Source: a virus
Strand: one strand, 5' to 3'
IMG/VR virus record: IMGVR_UViG_3300047287_000218
Location: 1 to 31,329 of that record
Length of the DNA stretch: 31,329 nt
A program made the position numbers and the translations under genes. The first letter of the stretch is position 1; each line of letters begins with the position of its first letter. Positions 1 through 8,194 of the stretch are shown in pieces. The notes below the pieces were generated by a model. The model was given only the letters and a program-made list of their open reading frames with translations, had not been told where the DNA came from and ran no database searches.

Positions 1-2497
1 CTTTAGCAGAAATATTTGACAAGCCATACAATGCTTGATCAACGTATGCTTTTGTTGCGGCATGTGCTGGTAAGTCTGGTGTTAGTACCGACAAATAACC
101 TGCCATTGTGTCGCCTGCTCTATTAACTGGAGTGTAGCCCAATGTTGTTGTAATGTCACTGGCTGTTAATGATACGTTGGTTGCGCTAGTAATACGGCCT
201 TTAGCGTCTACGACCAGTTGAGGGAATGTTACGCCACCACCATAAGTTCCGGCTGTTACACCTGTTGATGCCAATGTTAATGCCGCACTGGCATTACCAG
301 ATCCGTTAAAGTTTACTGTCCAGCTTGCATCACCTGTAGCTGTAATACTACGAGTTGTTTGTAAAGTACCGGCGGTACTTGCATTACCACTCAAGCTGGC
401 AGTAATTGTGCCTGCACTAAAGTTACCAGCCGCATCTCTATAAACTACAGTGCTTGGAGTATTGGCGTTTGTTGCATTGCTAGTGATAACACCAGTTAAT
501 GAATCATAACTTATTCCATTACCGCTTACGCTGATAGCATTACGAGCTCTTGCGTTTGTAAAGAATAGCTTACTTGAGCCCTCAACAATGCCGTCTGTAG
601 TAGGAGTTGTATAACTCATTACACCAGTTGTACTATTATACGACAAGTTACCACCGGCGCTAATGCTTGCTCTAGCACGAACTGTTGTAAAGTATAAGTT
701 GTTATAACCTTCTGTAATTTCGTCTGTTGTATCTTTGGTAGCAACTGCATCATCTACATATTGTTTTGTTGCCAATTGGTTTGGCATTGTAGGTGTACTA
801 GCACTAACTGTTCCATTAACTTGTAAAATATCGATGCCGTTATCAAAAGAATTAATTAATACTCGGCCAGCGCCGTTAACTTTAAGTCTATCATTGCCAG
901 CGGTTACAATACTAATTTCATTGCCGGCTGGGCTAAACAAACCAGCTGAAGTTGTTGTTCCAAAATATAAGCCAGGGTCTGTAACTGTACCAATGGCTAG
1001 ACCTATAGGACCGCTCATTGTATCGCCTGCTCTGTTAACCGGCGTATAGCCTAGATAGTTTTTAATATCTAAACTTGTTAATTGGCTACCTGCAAATGCG
1101 CGGCCTTTACTGTCAACGCTTAGTTTAGTGTAAGTGCCACTGGTAATACCAGTTGTGCTTAGTGTGCTGTTACCTGCGTTAGCTGGAATAATTACATCAC
1201 CTGCAACTGCTGGACGCAAAATTTCCCATGCGCCACCGTTATCTCTAGAAATGCTTAGTGTATCTGTAGCAATGTACAAACGTCCTACTACGCTAGCGGC
1301 CGGGCGGTTAGCTGTTAAGCCTGCAAGTATGCCTGGAACGTTTCCATAGTTAACAACTTGTGCTTGGTTAGTAACGTTGCTTAAACTTACATCAGTTGGT
1401 GTTAGTACCACATCACCGTAACGTCCAGCAACACTGGTGACAGGGAAAGCAATTGGATTATCTTGGGCAGTAATAATTCTACCTTTGGCATCTACAATAG
1501 CAGAGAAGGAACTTGTAGTGCTACCATATGTTCCTGCAGATACGCCTGTATTTGCTAAAGTAGTTGTAATGTTTGTTGTACCTGAACCGGTTACGTCACC
1601 GTTAATAGTAATTGACTCATTACCAGTTAAGAATACTTGACTACCTAATGCTGTAATGCGGCCTTTAGCATCGATTGTTAATCCGTTCCAAGTACCAGCA
1701 GTAACACCAGTATTAGCCAAAGTTAAAGTAATATCTGTTTTACCTGTACCAGTAGCATCGCCTGTAATGTTTAGTGTTTGGTTTTCTGTTAGGTAGTTAT
1801 TTTCTACTGCACCTACAACACGGCCATACTCGTCAATGGTAATACCGTTGTACGTACCTTGGAATACATCAACAAATGCTAAATCTAAGCCTAAGGCATT
1901 GGCAACAATTCTGCTGTCATTGCCCAGCTTTGCGCTTAATGTGTTACCTGAGAATTCAATACCAGGCCCTGCTACTAAACTACCTACACCTGTAAACTGT
2001 ACAAAGTCTAAGGCAGTAACATCTAGTACAACTGTTTCACGAGTTGTTAAGATCCAACCAGTACGTGCCCATTGGTCGCCTTCTGTAACCAAAGCATACA
2101 TACCGGATGTAATGTCTGCACTGGTGTTTGCATCGTCTGCTCTTGTTAAGGGAACGCCTTGTCCGTTGAATACATAGATACCGTTTTGTGGCTTGAAGAT
2201 TTGTCCTACAACGAAAATTCTATCGCCGTTTTGGAGTGGGTGGCCGTCGATTGTTGCCGGAGCAATAGCAATGTTAATGTTATCATGTGCTAAAACATGA
2301 CAGTTAGCTTTTACGTCTAAGCCTTGGGCTACGCTGTCAACATAGGCTTTGGTTACAGCATGATTTAAGTCTGTAGCGGGTTGTTGTAGCACTAAGTGGC
2401 CACGGATTACTTCTAAATCACCTGCTTCGTTTACTAGGATTTGATCCTGGTTATCGGTGTTTAAAATGTACTTACTTTGAGCTCTGGTTTTTAGCAT
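1..2497 (-). CDS. Tail-fibre protein, 3' end off window
   Basis: The frame is open from ATG at 2497 to the left edge (about 832 codons) with no stop, so the C-terminus is missing. The N-terminal part (about residues 45-170) has a TKAYVD motif followed by GLDVKA, then a GD-R-FVVGQ / NGIYVF segment. The same fibre module occurs in the gene at 11833-14571. The rest consists of low-complexity Thr/Gly/Asn/Val repeats such as LTGNQTLNITGDATGTG and IDAKGRITA, typical of beta-rich phage fibres. A second ATKAYVD motif lies at the very left end, so another module begins there. A late-promoter-like octamer sits 27 bases upstream of the start. The role in host adsorption is inferred from family style; the receptor is unknown and no T4 fibre gene name can be assigned. 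Confidence 0.85.
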   Translation of the reverse strand, partial: MLKTRAQSKYILNTDNQDQILVNEAGDLEVIRGHLVLQQPATDLNHAVTKAYVDSVAQGLDVKANCHVLAHDNINIAIAPATIDGHPLQNGDRIFVVGQIFKPQNGIYVFNGQGVPLTRADDANTSADITSGMYALVTEGDQWARTGWILTTRETVVLDVTALDFVQFTGVGSLVAGPGIEFSGNTLSAKLGNDSRIVANALGLDLAFVDVFQGTYNGITIDEYGRVVGAVENNYLTENQTLNITGDATGTGKTDITLTLANTGVTAGTWNGLTIDAKGRITALGSQVFLTGNESITINGDVTGSGTTNITTTLANTGVSAGTYGSTTSSFSAIVDAKGRIITAQDNPIAFPVTSVAGRYGDVVLTPTDVSLSNVTNQAQVVNYGNVPGILAGLTANRPAASVVGRLYIATDTLSISRDNGGAWEILRPAVAGDVIIPANAGNSTLSTTGITSGTYTKLSVDSKGRAFAGSQLTSLDIKNYLGYTPVNRAGDTMSGPIGLAIGTVTDPGLYFGTTTSAGLFSPAGNEISIVTAGNDRLKVNGAGRVLINSFDNGIDILQVNGTVSASTPTMPNQLATKQYVDDAVATKDTTDEITEGYNNLYFTTVRARASISAGGNLSYNSTTGVMSYTTPTTDGIVEGSSKLFFTNARARNAISVSGNGISYDSLTGVITSNATNANTPSTVVYRDAAGNFSAGTITASLSGNASTAGTLQTTRSITATGDASWTVNFNGSGNASAALTLASTGVTAGTYGGGVTFPQLVVDAKGRITSATNVSLTASDITTTLGYTPVNRAGDTMAGYLSVLTPDLPAHAATKAYVDQALYGLSNISAK

Positions 2498-2523
2498 TTG
2501 AATTCCAAACGGTTATATCCTAA

Positions 2524-2531
2524 TATTTATT
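2524..2531 (-). promoter_or_regulatory. Late-promoter-like octamer AATAAATA
   Basis: On the minus strand AATAAATA differs at one base from the T4 late promoter TATAAATA. It lies 27 bases before the fibre start at 2497 and directly after the terminator at 2533-2557. Its downstream flank (ATAAATATTAGGATATA) nearly matches that of the candidate at 10450-10457, which supports a real shared element. Confidence 0.5.
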
Positions 2532-2532
2532 C

Positions 2533-2557
2533 AAAAAAATAGCGGCCGAAGCCGCTA
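2533..2557 (-). terminator. Rho-independent terminator with TTCG tetraloop
   Basis: On the minus strand TAGCGGC-TTCG-GCCGCTA is followed by seven T residues: a perfect 7-bp GC-rich stem, a stable tetraloop and a U tract. It follows the glycosyltransferase-like gene that ends at 2576 and separates it from the fibre gene downstream. Confidence 0.9.
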
Positions 2558-2575
2558 TACTAAATTCTAAGCAAA

Positions 2576-3265
2576 TTATTCTAAATTAGGCTCTACTAAG
2601 TCTGTAGTGTAAGCAAAACTACCCACGTGTTGTAGCTTGGTGCTTAGTTCATTGTCTACATAAACTGTATACCCTGCGGCCTTTAAGGCTCTACAGTGAT
2701 ACATATCTTCGCCCATGTGGTCATCGCTTTTAGCTTGATATTCTAGCGCAAACCATGGCTTAGGCAATACTTTATACACATCTGTACGTTCTAGCATACA
2801 GCCCATGCCAATGCCTTCTACTTCAGTAAGTCCTTTGGCATTTTTATCGTGTACTAGATAACTACGCCAGTCTAAAATACGTTTGTATGCAACTGTTTTA
2901 AAGGGAGTTCTACGGGTAGCATAGTTACCTGCCACAACTGGCTTGTTATGTGCTAGTAGTCGTTCAACAGTATCTTTGGGGAATCCCATGTCACTGTCAA
3001 TCCACATAATGTGTGTAGCACCGACATCTAATGCTTGTTGAACAAGGGTTTCACGTTGATTTACAACCAGTGTACCCATGTTAAAATGTACACTGGTACG
3101 AATACCTTTTTGTGCGTTGTAGTTCATTAATTCTGCTAGGCCAAAAGCAAAAACGGTATGAACCATGTCACGTGATGGTACACAAATAGCCACGCTAGCG
3201 TTTTCTAAAGATTGCTCTTTGGTTGGCTGTAGTGGCTTTTGTAATGCGTTTTTAAGTAAACTCAT
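2576..3265 (-). CDS. GT-A-fold glycosyltransferase-like protein
   Basis: A 229-residue protein. After a short N-terminal segment it has a Rossmann-type strand (VAICVPSRD, about residues 24-33) and then WIDSDMGFP with a DSD at residues 90-92. This is the DxD metal/nucleotide-sugar signature of GT-A glycosyltransferases. GIGMGCMLERTDV and GEDMYHCRALKAAGY resemble the acceptor and catalytic segments of family-2-like enzymes. The ATG overlaps the stop of the upstream gene (ATGA), so the two are probably translationally coupled. Its place among fibre genes suggests it may decorate a virion protein or a host glycan; that is inference. The fold call is good, while donor and acceptor are unknown. Confidence 0.75.
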   Translation of the reverse strand: MSLLKNALQKPLQPTKEQSLENASVAICVPSRDMVHTVFAFGLAELMNYNAQKGIRTSVHFNMGTLVVNQRETLVQQALDVGATHIMWIDSDMGFPKDTVERLLAHNKPVVAGNYATRRTPFKTVAYKRILDWRSYLVHDKNAKGLTEVEGIGMGCMLERTDVYKVLPKPWFALEYQAKSDDHMGEDMYHCRALKAAGYTVYVDNELSTKLQHVGSFAYTTDLVEPNLE

Positions 3266-3774
3266 CCTTGGATATCGCTACCGGTACCAAGGCCTTCTGC
3301 TTCGCTACCAAACGCTTCTTGTTCGATACGTGCAGTGGTACTACGGATATATTCCATGATTCTGTTTGTAATGATTACGCTGTTTTTAAAGTCTTCGATT
3401 GGTAGCAATGCTAACTTGTCTAGTGTTTCAGGAGTCGGACGGTCTAGTGTTAGACTTTCGATGGCCGCAATCTTACCTAAGTAGGCCGCCCAATATTGTC
3501 CTTCTTCTGCTTCAAAGTTAGCCAGTGTTGCTTCGATTTGTTCTTCGGTAAAGCTATTTAGAACTGCATCAACTTGTGCTAGCTCTTTTGTATACCTATC
3601 GTGTTGTCTAAAGTCTTGTGCGCTTTCCTGCACGGCACGTTCTAACTGTTCTTTTTCAAGTAACAAGTCTCTAACGTAACGTGCTTCGGAATTTGCGCCG
3701 CCAGTTACAAAGTTATCAAATTCGTATTGGCTACGACCGATTGGCACAGCGGCCAATAATTTCTTAACATCCAT
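3262..3774 (-). CDS. Unknown protein, helical, fibre locus
   Basis: A 170-residue acidic protein of unrecognised family. The central part (about residues 35-100) is rich in Glu, Gln, Ala and Leu with heptad-like spacing, suggesting a coiled coil. There is no signal peptide or membrane segment. A strong Shine-Dalgarno (AGGAG) lies about eight bases upstream of the ATG. It overlaps the glycosyltransferase-like gene by four bases (ATGA), so the two are probably made together. Its location between fibre genes would suit a fibre-assembly or chaperone role, but nothing in the sequence proves one. Confidence 0.7.
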   Translation of the reverse strand: MDVKKLLAAVPIGRSQYEFDNFVTGGANSEARYVRDLLLEKEQLERAVQESAQDFRQHDRYTKELAQVDAVLNSFTEEQIEATLANFEAEEGQYWAAYLGKIAAIESLTLDRPTPETLDKLALLPIEDFKNSVIITNRIMEYIRSTTARIEQEAFGSEAEGLGTGSDIQG

Positions 3775-3798
3775 GTCTGTCTCCTAGTGTGTTTAAAT

Positions 3799-3993
3799 TT
3801 AGTATGTGCCTGGATAAGATTGGCCACCCATCTTAGAACTAAAGCCCCAGCTAGTAGATGTTGTGTCTGCACCTGGGTATGTTCTTTTAGCGCCTAAGCC
3901 GGCACGCAATGTGATAGTGCCCGAAAGGTTATATGCGTTTCGAGTCCTACCCATTGCGATTGTAGTGCCTGTTGCTGGTAATGTTCCTGCCAT
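3799..3993 (-). CDS. Small virion-type protein
   Basis: A 64-residue protein that begins MAGTLPATGTTIAMGRTR and continues with NLSGTITLRAGLG. This 'short leader, GTTI-M, LSGTI-L' pattern is one I associate with small structural proteins encoded beside phage fibre genes; the function is not established. It is glycine- and serine-rich with no catalytic motif. The gene lies between the stop of the S74 fibre (4010) and the coiled-coil gene (3774). Only a weak ribosome-binding site (GAGAA) is visible. It could be a short fibre tip or adaptor. The reading frame is convincing, the role is not. Confidence 0.6.
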   Translation of the reverse strand: MAGTLPATGTTIAMGRTRNAYNLSGTITLRAGLGAKRTYPGADTTSTSWGFSSKMGGQSYPGTY

Positions 3994-4009
3994 AGTTTAA
4001 ATTCTCGTG

Positions 4010-7000
4010 TTATTTAGTACTTAGCAATTGTTGAACCAGAGCTTTTAGCTCAGCGATTTCTTTTGCCTGTGCTTCAATTTTATCGTTCAAATCTTTAGTA
4101 GATTCAATTAATGCACCAACCATTGCGCCGTGATTAACGTGCAAGGTCTTCATTTCATCATTGGCTTCACCAACAACTTCTGGGAATACTTCTCTGATCT
4201 CTTGTGCAATTACACCAATTTGGCGCTTGCCGTCCTTATCAAAGTAAACACCACGTAATTTTACAACTTTGTCTAGTGCTTTGTCAATAGTTGCAATGTT
4301 TGTTTTCAAACGTGCATCTGAGTAAGCTGTAACTTCACCGGCAAATGTTGCGTTACCTGTGTTAGAGATAGATGCTTTGTTACCGTTGGTTACATCACGG
4401 AAGATCCAACCACGGTTAGCAGTGGCATCCATTGTAAAGTATGTTGCCCAATCTGCTGTTACGTTGCCGTGTGTACCCCATGTAGCAGTTTGTCCAAAGA
4501 ATATACCGTATGTTGGTTGACCTGCTACTGCACCGTTGTACAACGATAAACCGTAACCTGTGCTACCGCTTGTGTTATGTACACCTAAGTAGTTGCCGTT
4601 AACTGTACCGCTACTTGTGTTTGTAGCTGTTGTAGCAGTCGACGAGTTACCGGAGCAACTTGTAGAGCTACCGTTAATGTTCATTGTTTGGCCGCTGATT
4701 GCAGAAGCTACTGCGGCAGGAGTGTAACTGCGGATATAGTAATCACTAGAGTTAAAGCCTGCAAAGTAACTCATGCCAGATGCGTTACGTTCGCTACCGC
4801 CACCGCTGGTATAGAAGTAGTTGTTTTGAATGTAACCGTTGCTATCACGTTGTACGATTAAGTTTGCGCCGCCTGTTGTGTTTGGTGCGTAGCCGCCTAG
4901 TGTGGCCGCGTTACCTGTAATACTAATACCCCATGTACCGCTAGCACCAGTACCAGTTAGTGTTGGACTATAGCTGTTGTAGTTGGCCGCTGTTAGAACT
5001 TCATAGAAGCTGTTCCATGTGCTGTCAATACCGTTACGAATTCTTAGTCTTGGTGTACCAGAACCGTTGGTTGCTGTGCTACCAAATGCCAGCTGATACG
5101 ATGCATCGCCTGTACTTGCACTAGTACCTGTGTATGGTGCAAATGTCATTACACCACCGTAGTTACCGTTAGTACCGATTGCGCTGGCGTTAACAAAGTC
5201 AAAACGTACACTTTGGCCAAATGTTGTTGGCAATGTGCTGGCCAATGTTCTATCTCTATCGTAGCTAGGAACTGCTGTTGCACTAGCAACCGTGCCAGAC
5301 ACGCTGACTGTTACTGCGCCAGTCGAGCCGCTAACTGCAATGTTTGTACCTGCTACTAAACTAGTTACCCCAGAGTTTGTAATAGTTACTGCACCAGTTG
5401 CTCCGCTTACACTAATACCTGTACCTGCAACGTTGCTGGTTACACCATTGTTAGTTACAGTTGTACCGCTTACGCCAATACCAGTACCCGCAGTAACTAC
5501 AGTGATATCTGCGCTACCGTTAAAACTTACACCTTGAATATTACGTGCAGTTTGTAATGTAGTAGCTGTACCTGCGTTACCTGTTGTAGTTGTAGCAGTT
5601 GTAGCCGTAGTTGCGTTACCGCTTAAAGTCGCTGTAATTGTACCAGCAGAGAAGTTACCACTTGCATCACGAGCAACAATGGTACTTACTGTGTTTGCAC
5701 TTGTAGCGTTGCTTGTAATTGTTACACCGCCTGTTGCACCACTAATGCTTAAACCAGTTCCGCTTACTGCCGCACTTGTTACACCCGTGTTGGTAATTGT
5801 TACTGCACCTGTTGCACCGCTTACGCTAATACCTGTACCAGCAACGTTGCTAGTTACACCTGTGTTAGTAATAGAAACTGCGCCGGTTGCACTAGTGTTT
5901 GCACTTAAACCACTACTTGTTGTAAGAGAAGTAACACCTGCGTTGGTAACAGTTGTACCGCTAATACTAATACCAGTGCCAGCAGTATGAACTGTTATGT
6001 CAGCACTGCCGTTAAAACTTACGCCGTTGATTAAACGAGCTGTTGTTAATGTATCTGCTGTACCTGCTGTAGCAACGTTTAAGTTAGCTACGCGAGTAGT
6101 ACTAGATACTGTAAATGGTGCTGTACCAGTTGTGGCGGCCGCAATAAATGTTGCACCTTTATAATTTCCGTATGTTCCAGAGAATGTACCAGTAGTTTCT
6201 GTACCATCTACAAAGTATTCTAATGCTTGTGTTGTATTATCAAAAACCAAGGCCGCGTTTTTATCGCTGGTTTTATAGTAGTGGAAACGGAAACCAATAT
6301 CTTTACCGTTATCAGAAGTTAGTACGCCACCGTTAATATAGTTTAATTCAATCAACGAGTCAGTGTACGCGGCATTTGCGCTGTTAGCTGTAATTGTAGA
6401 TCCGTTAATGGTCAAGTTACCAGTAATTGTTAAATCACCTGGAAGTGTAACTGAGCTTGGAAGACTCAATGTTACGCCGCCTGTACTAGCACTGGCTGTA
6501 ATTTGGTTAGCTGTGCCAGCAATGCTGGTTACACCTGTATTGGTAACTGCTGTTCCGCTTACGCTAATACCTGTACCTGCTGTAACTACAGTAATGGCCG
6601 CACTGCCGTCAAAGTTTACACCTTGGATAGCACGTGGTGTTTGCAATGTAGTAGCTGTACTTGCGTTACCGGTTAATGCACCAGTGAACGATGTAGAAGT
6701 CACGCTGGTTAAGCCAGCTAGTGTTGTAGAGCTTGAACCTAAGCTAATTGCTGTTGTACCAACTGTTACCGAACTGTTAACCAATTTAGCGTTAGCAATT
6801 GAACCTGCTAGCATTGTGTTAGTAACTGTACCAGTGTCAGTTGTGTAAACTCCGTTTGTAACTGTACTTGCATTACCTGTTAATGCGCCAACAAAACTTG
6901 TCGATGTTACGCTAGTCAAACCAGCTAAAGTAGTTGAACTTGAACCCAGGCTGATTGCAGTTGTACCAACAGTGACACTACTGTTTGTTAATTTTGCGTT

Positions 7001-8179
7001 GGCGATAGATCCTGCCAACATTGTGTTGGTAACTGTACCACTATCACCAGTTGTAACAATCGTACCAGTTGTTGCTGGAATTGTTAATACTGTACCTGTG
7101 CCTACTGCCGCAACAGGAACCAATTGTACTGTGCCGCTTGTGCTACCTGGTAATGTGACTGAGCTAATACCAGTTAATGCCAAGTTTGCACTTGCACGGT
7201 TTAGTGCCACACTAGTTGTACCAATGTAATGAACATCGGCAGAGTTAGCAATACCTGTAATAGTACCAGAGCTACCGTTAACACTTAACACACCAGTGTT
7301 AGCGATTGTAACTGCTGTGCTACCGTTGTAGCTAGTACCGCTTAGGCCTGTACCAATAGTTAGTGCGGCCAAGTTGCTACCTAATTGAATTCCAGAGATT
7401 GTACTATTCGCTAACTTACTATTAGCAATGCTACCAGCCAACATAGTATTTGTAACTGTACCAGAATCGCCTGTTGTAACAATCGTACCAGTTGTTGCTG
7501 GAATTGTTAATACCGTACCTGTACCAACTGCCGCGGTTGGGATTAACTGAACTGTGCCGCTTGTGCTACCTGGTAATGTGACTGAGCTAATACCGGTTAA
7601 TGCCAAGTTTGCACTTGTTCTGTTTAGCGCAACAGATGTTGTACCAATGTAATGTGTATCAGCTTTTAACGCTACTGTGCTATCAATGCCTACAGTAATG
7701 GCCGCTGTTTCACTGCCGCTACCACTAACAGTAATACCAGATCCTGCTGTTACAGTAGCAACATAGTTGCCAGTTGTATCTGTACCTAATACTACTGTGT
7801 TTGCCCCAATGGTAGTTGATATAGTAGCGTTAGCAGATCCGTCAAAACTTACACTACCAGTTACGTCGCCTGTTAAAGCAATTGTTCTTGCAGTTGCTAG
7901 TTTATTTGCAATAGTGTACGAACCTGCAATGCCGTCTTCTGCGTCTGTTAAGAACGCGGCCGCGGCCAATACTGTAATATTCTTTTCAACAGCGTCTAAG
8001 CGGTCACTAATGTTGGACTTTTTACCAATGATAACAATGTCCGTAGTTGTAATAGAAGCATCGTCAGTATAAGTGTCATAGGCACCTGTTGTCCTATTCA
8101 ACTTGTAGTTATTGGTGCCGCTGGCTAAGTCAGCTCCAACACCTGCGTTTCTAATTTGATATTTTCTTGAGTTGCTCAT
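4010..8179 (-). CDS. Tail fibre with C-terminal S74 chaperone
   Basis: A 1389-residue fibre. The N-terminal 80 residues (through KSNISDRLDAVEKNITVLA) look like an attachment or coiled-coil segment. Residues up to about 1280 are tandem Thr/Ser/Gly/Val modules: two near-identical HYIGTTSVALNR / LTGISSVTLPGSTSG blocks and many TAGTGISVSG / VTNTGVTS units. The last 105 residues are a Peptidase_S74 intramolecular chaperone: AYSDARLKTNI (S1287, D1288), then IGVIAQEIREVFPEVV and a terminal coiled coil. In this family the domain trimerises the fibre and cleaves itself off at the Ser of the SD motif. A ribosome-binding site (AGGA) precedes the ATG, which lies 15 bases after the neighbouring fibre's stop. 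It is probably a host-recognition fibre. Confidence 0.9.
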   Translation of the reverse strand: MSNSRKYQIRNAGVGADLASGTNNYKLNRTTGAYDTYTDDASITTTDIVIIGKKSNISDRLDAVEKNITVLAAAAFLTDAEDGIAGSYTIANKLATARTIALTGDVTGSVSFDGSANATISTTIGANTVVLGTDTTGNYVATVTAGSGITVSGSGSETAAITVGIDSTVALKADTHYIGTTSVALNRTSANLALTGISSVTLPGSTSGTVQLIPTAAVGTGTVLTIPATTGTIVTTGDSGTVTNTMLAGSIANSKLANSTISGIQLGSNLAALTIGTGLSGTSYNGSTAVTIANTGVLSVNGSSGTITGIANSADVHYIGTTSVALNRASANLALTGISSVTLPGSTSGTVQLVPVAAVGTGTVLTIPATTGTIVTTGDSGTVTNTMLAGSIANAKLTNSSVTVGTTAISLGSSSTTLAGLTSVTSTSFVGALTGNASTVTNGVYTTDTGTVTNTMLAGSIANAKLVNSSVTVGTTAISLGSSSTTLAGLTSVTSTSFTGALTGNASTATTLQTPRAIQGVNFDGSAAITVVTAGTGISVSGTAVTNTGVTSIAGTANQITASASTGGVTLSLPSSVTLPGDLTITGNLTINGSTITANSANAAYTDSLIELNYINGGVLTSDNGKDIGFRFHYYKTSDKNAALVFDNTTQALEYFVDGTETTGTFSGTYGNYKGATFIAAATTGTAPFTVSSTTRVANLNVATAGTADTLTTARLINGVSFNGSADITVHTAGTGISISGTTVTNAGVTSLTTSSGLSANTSATGAVSITNTGVTSNVAGTGISVSGATGAVTITNTGVTSAAVSGTGLSISGATGGVTITSNATSANTVSTIVARDASGNFSAGTITATLSGNATTATTATTTTGNAGTATTLQTARNIQGVSFNGSADITVVTAGTGIGVSGTTVTNNGVTSNVAGTGISVSGATGAVTITNSGVTSLVAGTNIAVSGSTGAVTVSVSGTVASATAVPSYDRDRTLASTLPTTFGQSVRFDFVNASAIGTNGNYGGVMTFAPYTGTSASTGDASYQLAFGSTATNGSGTPRLRIRNGIDSTWNSFYEVLTAANYNSYSPTLTGTGASGTWGISITGNAATLGGYAPNTTGGANLIVQRDSNGYIQNNYFYTSGGGSERNASGMSYFAGFNSSDYYIRSYTPAAVASAISGQTMNINGSSTSCSGNSSTATTATNTSSGTVNGNYLGVHNTSGSTGYGLSLYNGAVAGQPTYGIFFGQTATWGTHGNVTADWATYFTMDATANRGWIFRDVTNGNKASISNTGNATFAGEVTAYSDARLKTNIATIDKALDKVVKLRGVYFDKDGKRQIGVIAQEIREVFPEVVGEANDEMKTLHVNHGAMVGALIESTKDLNDKIEAQAKEIAELKALVQQLLSTK
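7018..7658 (-). repeat. Near-identical ~210-bp direct repeat in fibre gene
   Basis: Two copies, about 7018-7235 and 7441-7658, are offset by 423 bases (141 codons). They share long identical runs around GTAACAATCGTACCAGTTG and CTACCTGGTAATGTGACTGA. They encode the TGDSGTVTNTMLAGSI / HYIGTTSVALNR blocks. A more diverged third copy lies in the next fibre gene near 10000-10200. Recent internal duplication or gene conversion is the likely cause. Confidence 0.85.
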
Positions 8180-8194
8180 CTGTTGTCCTAATTA

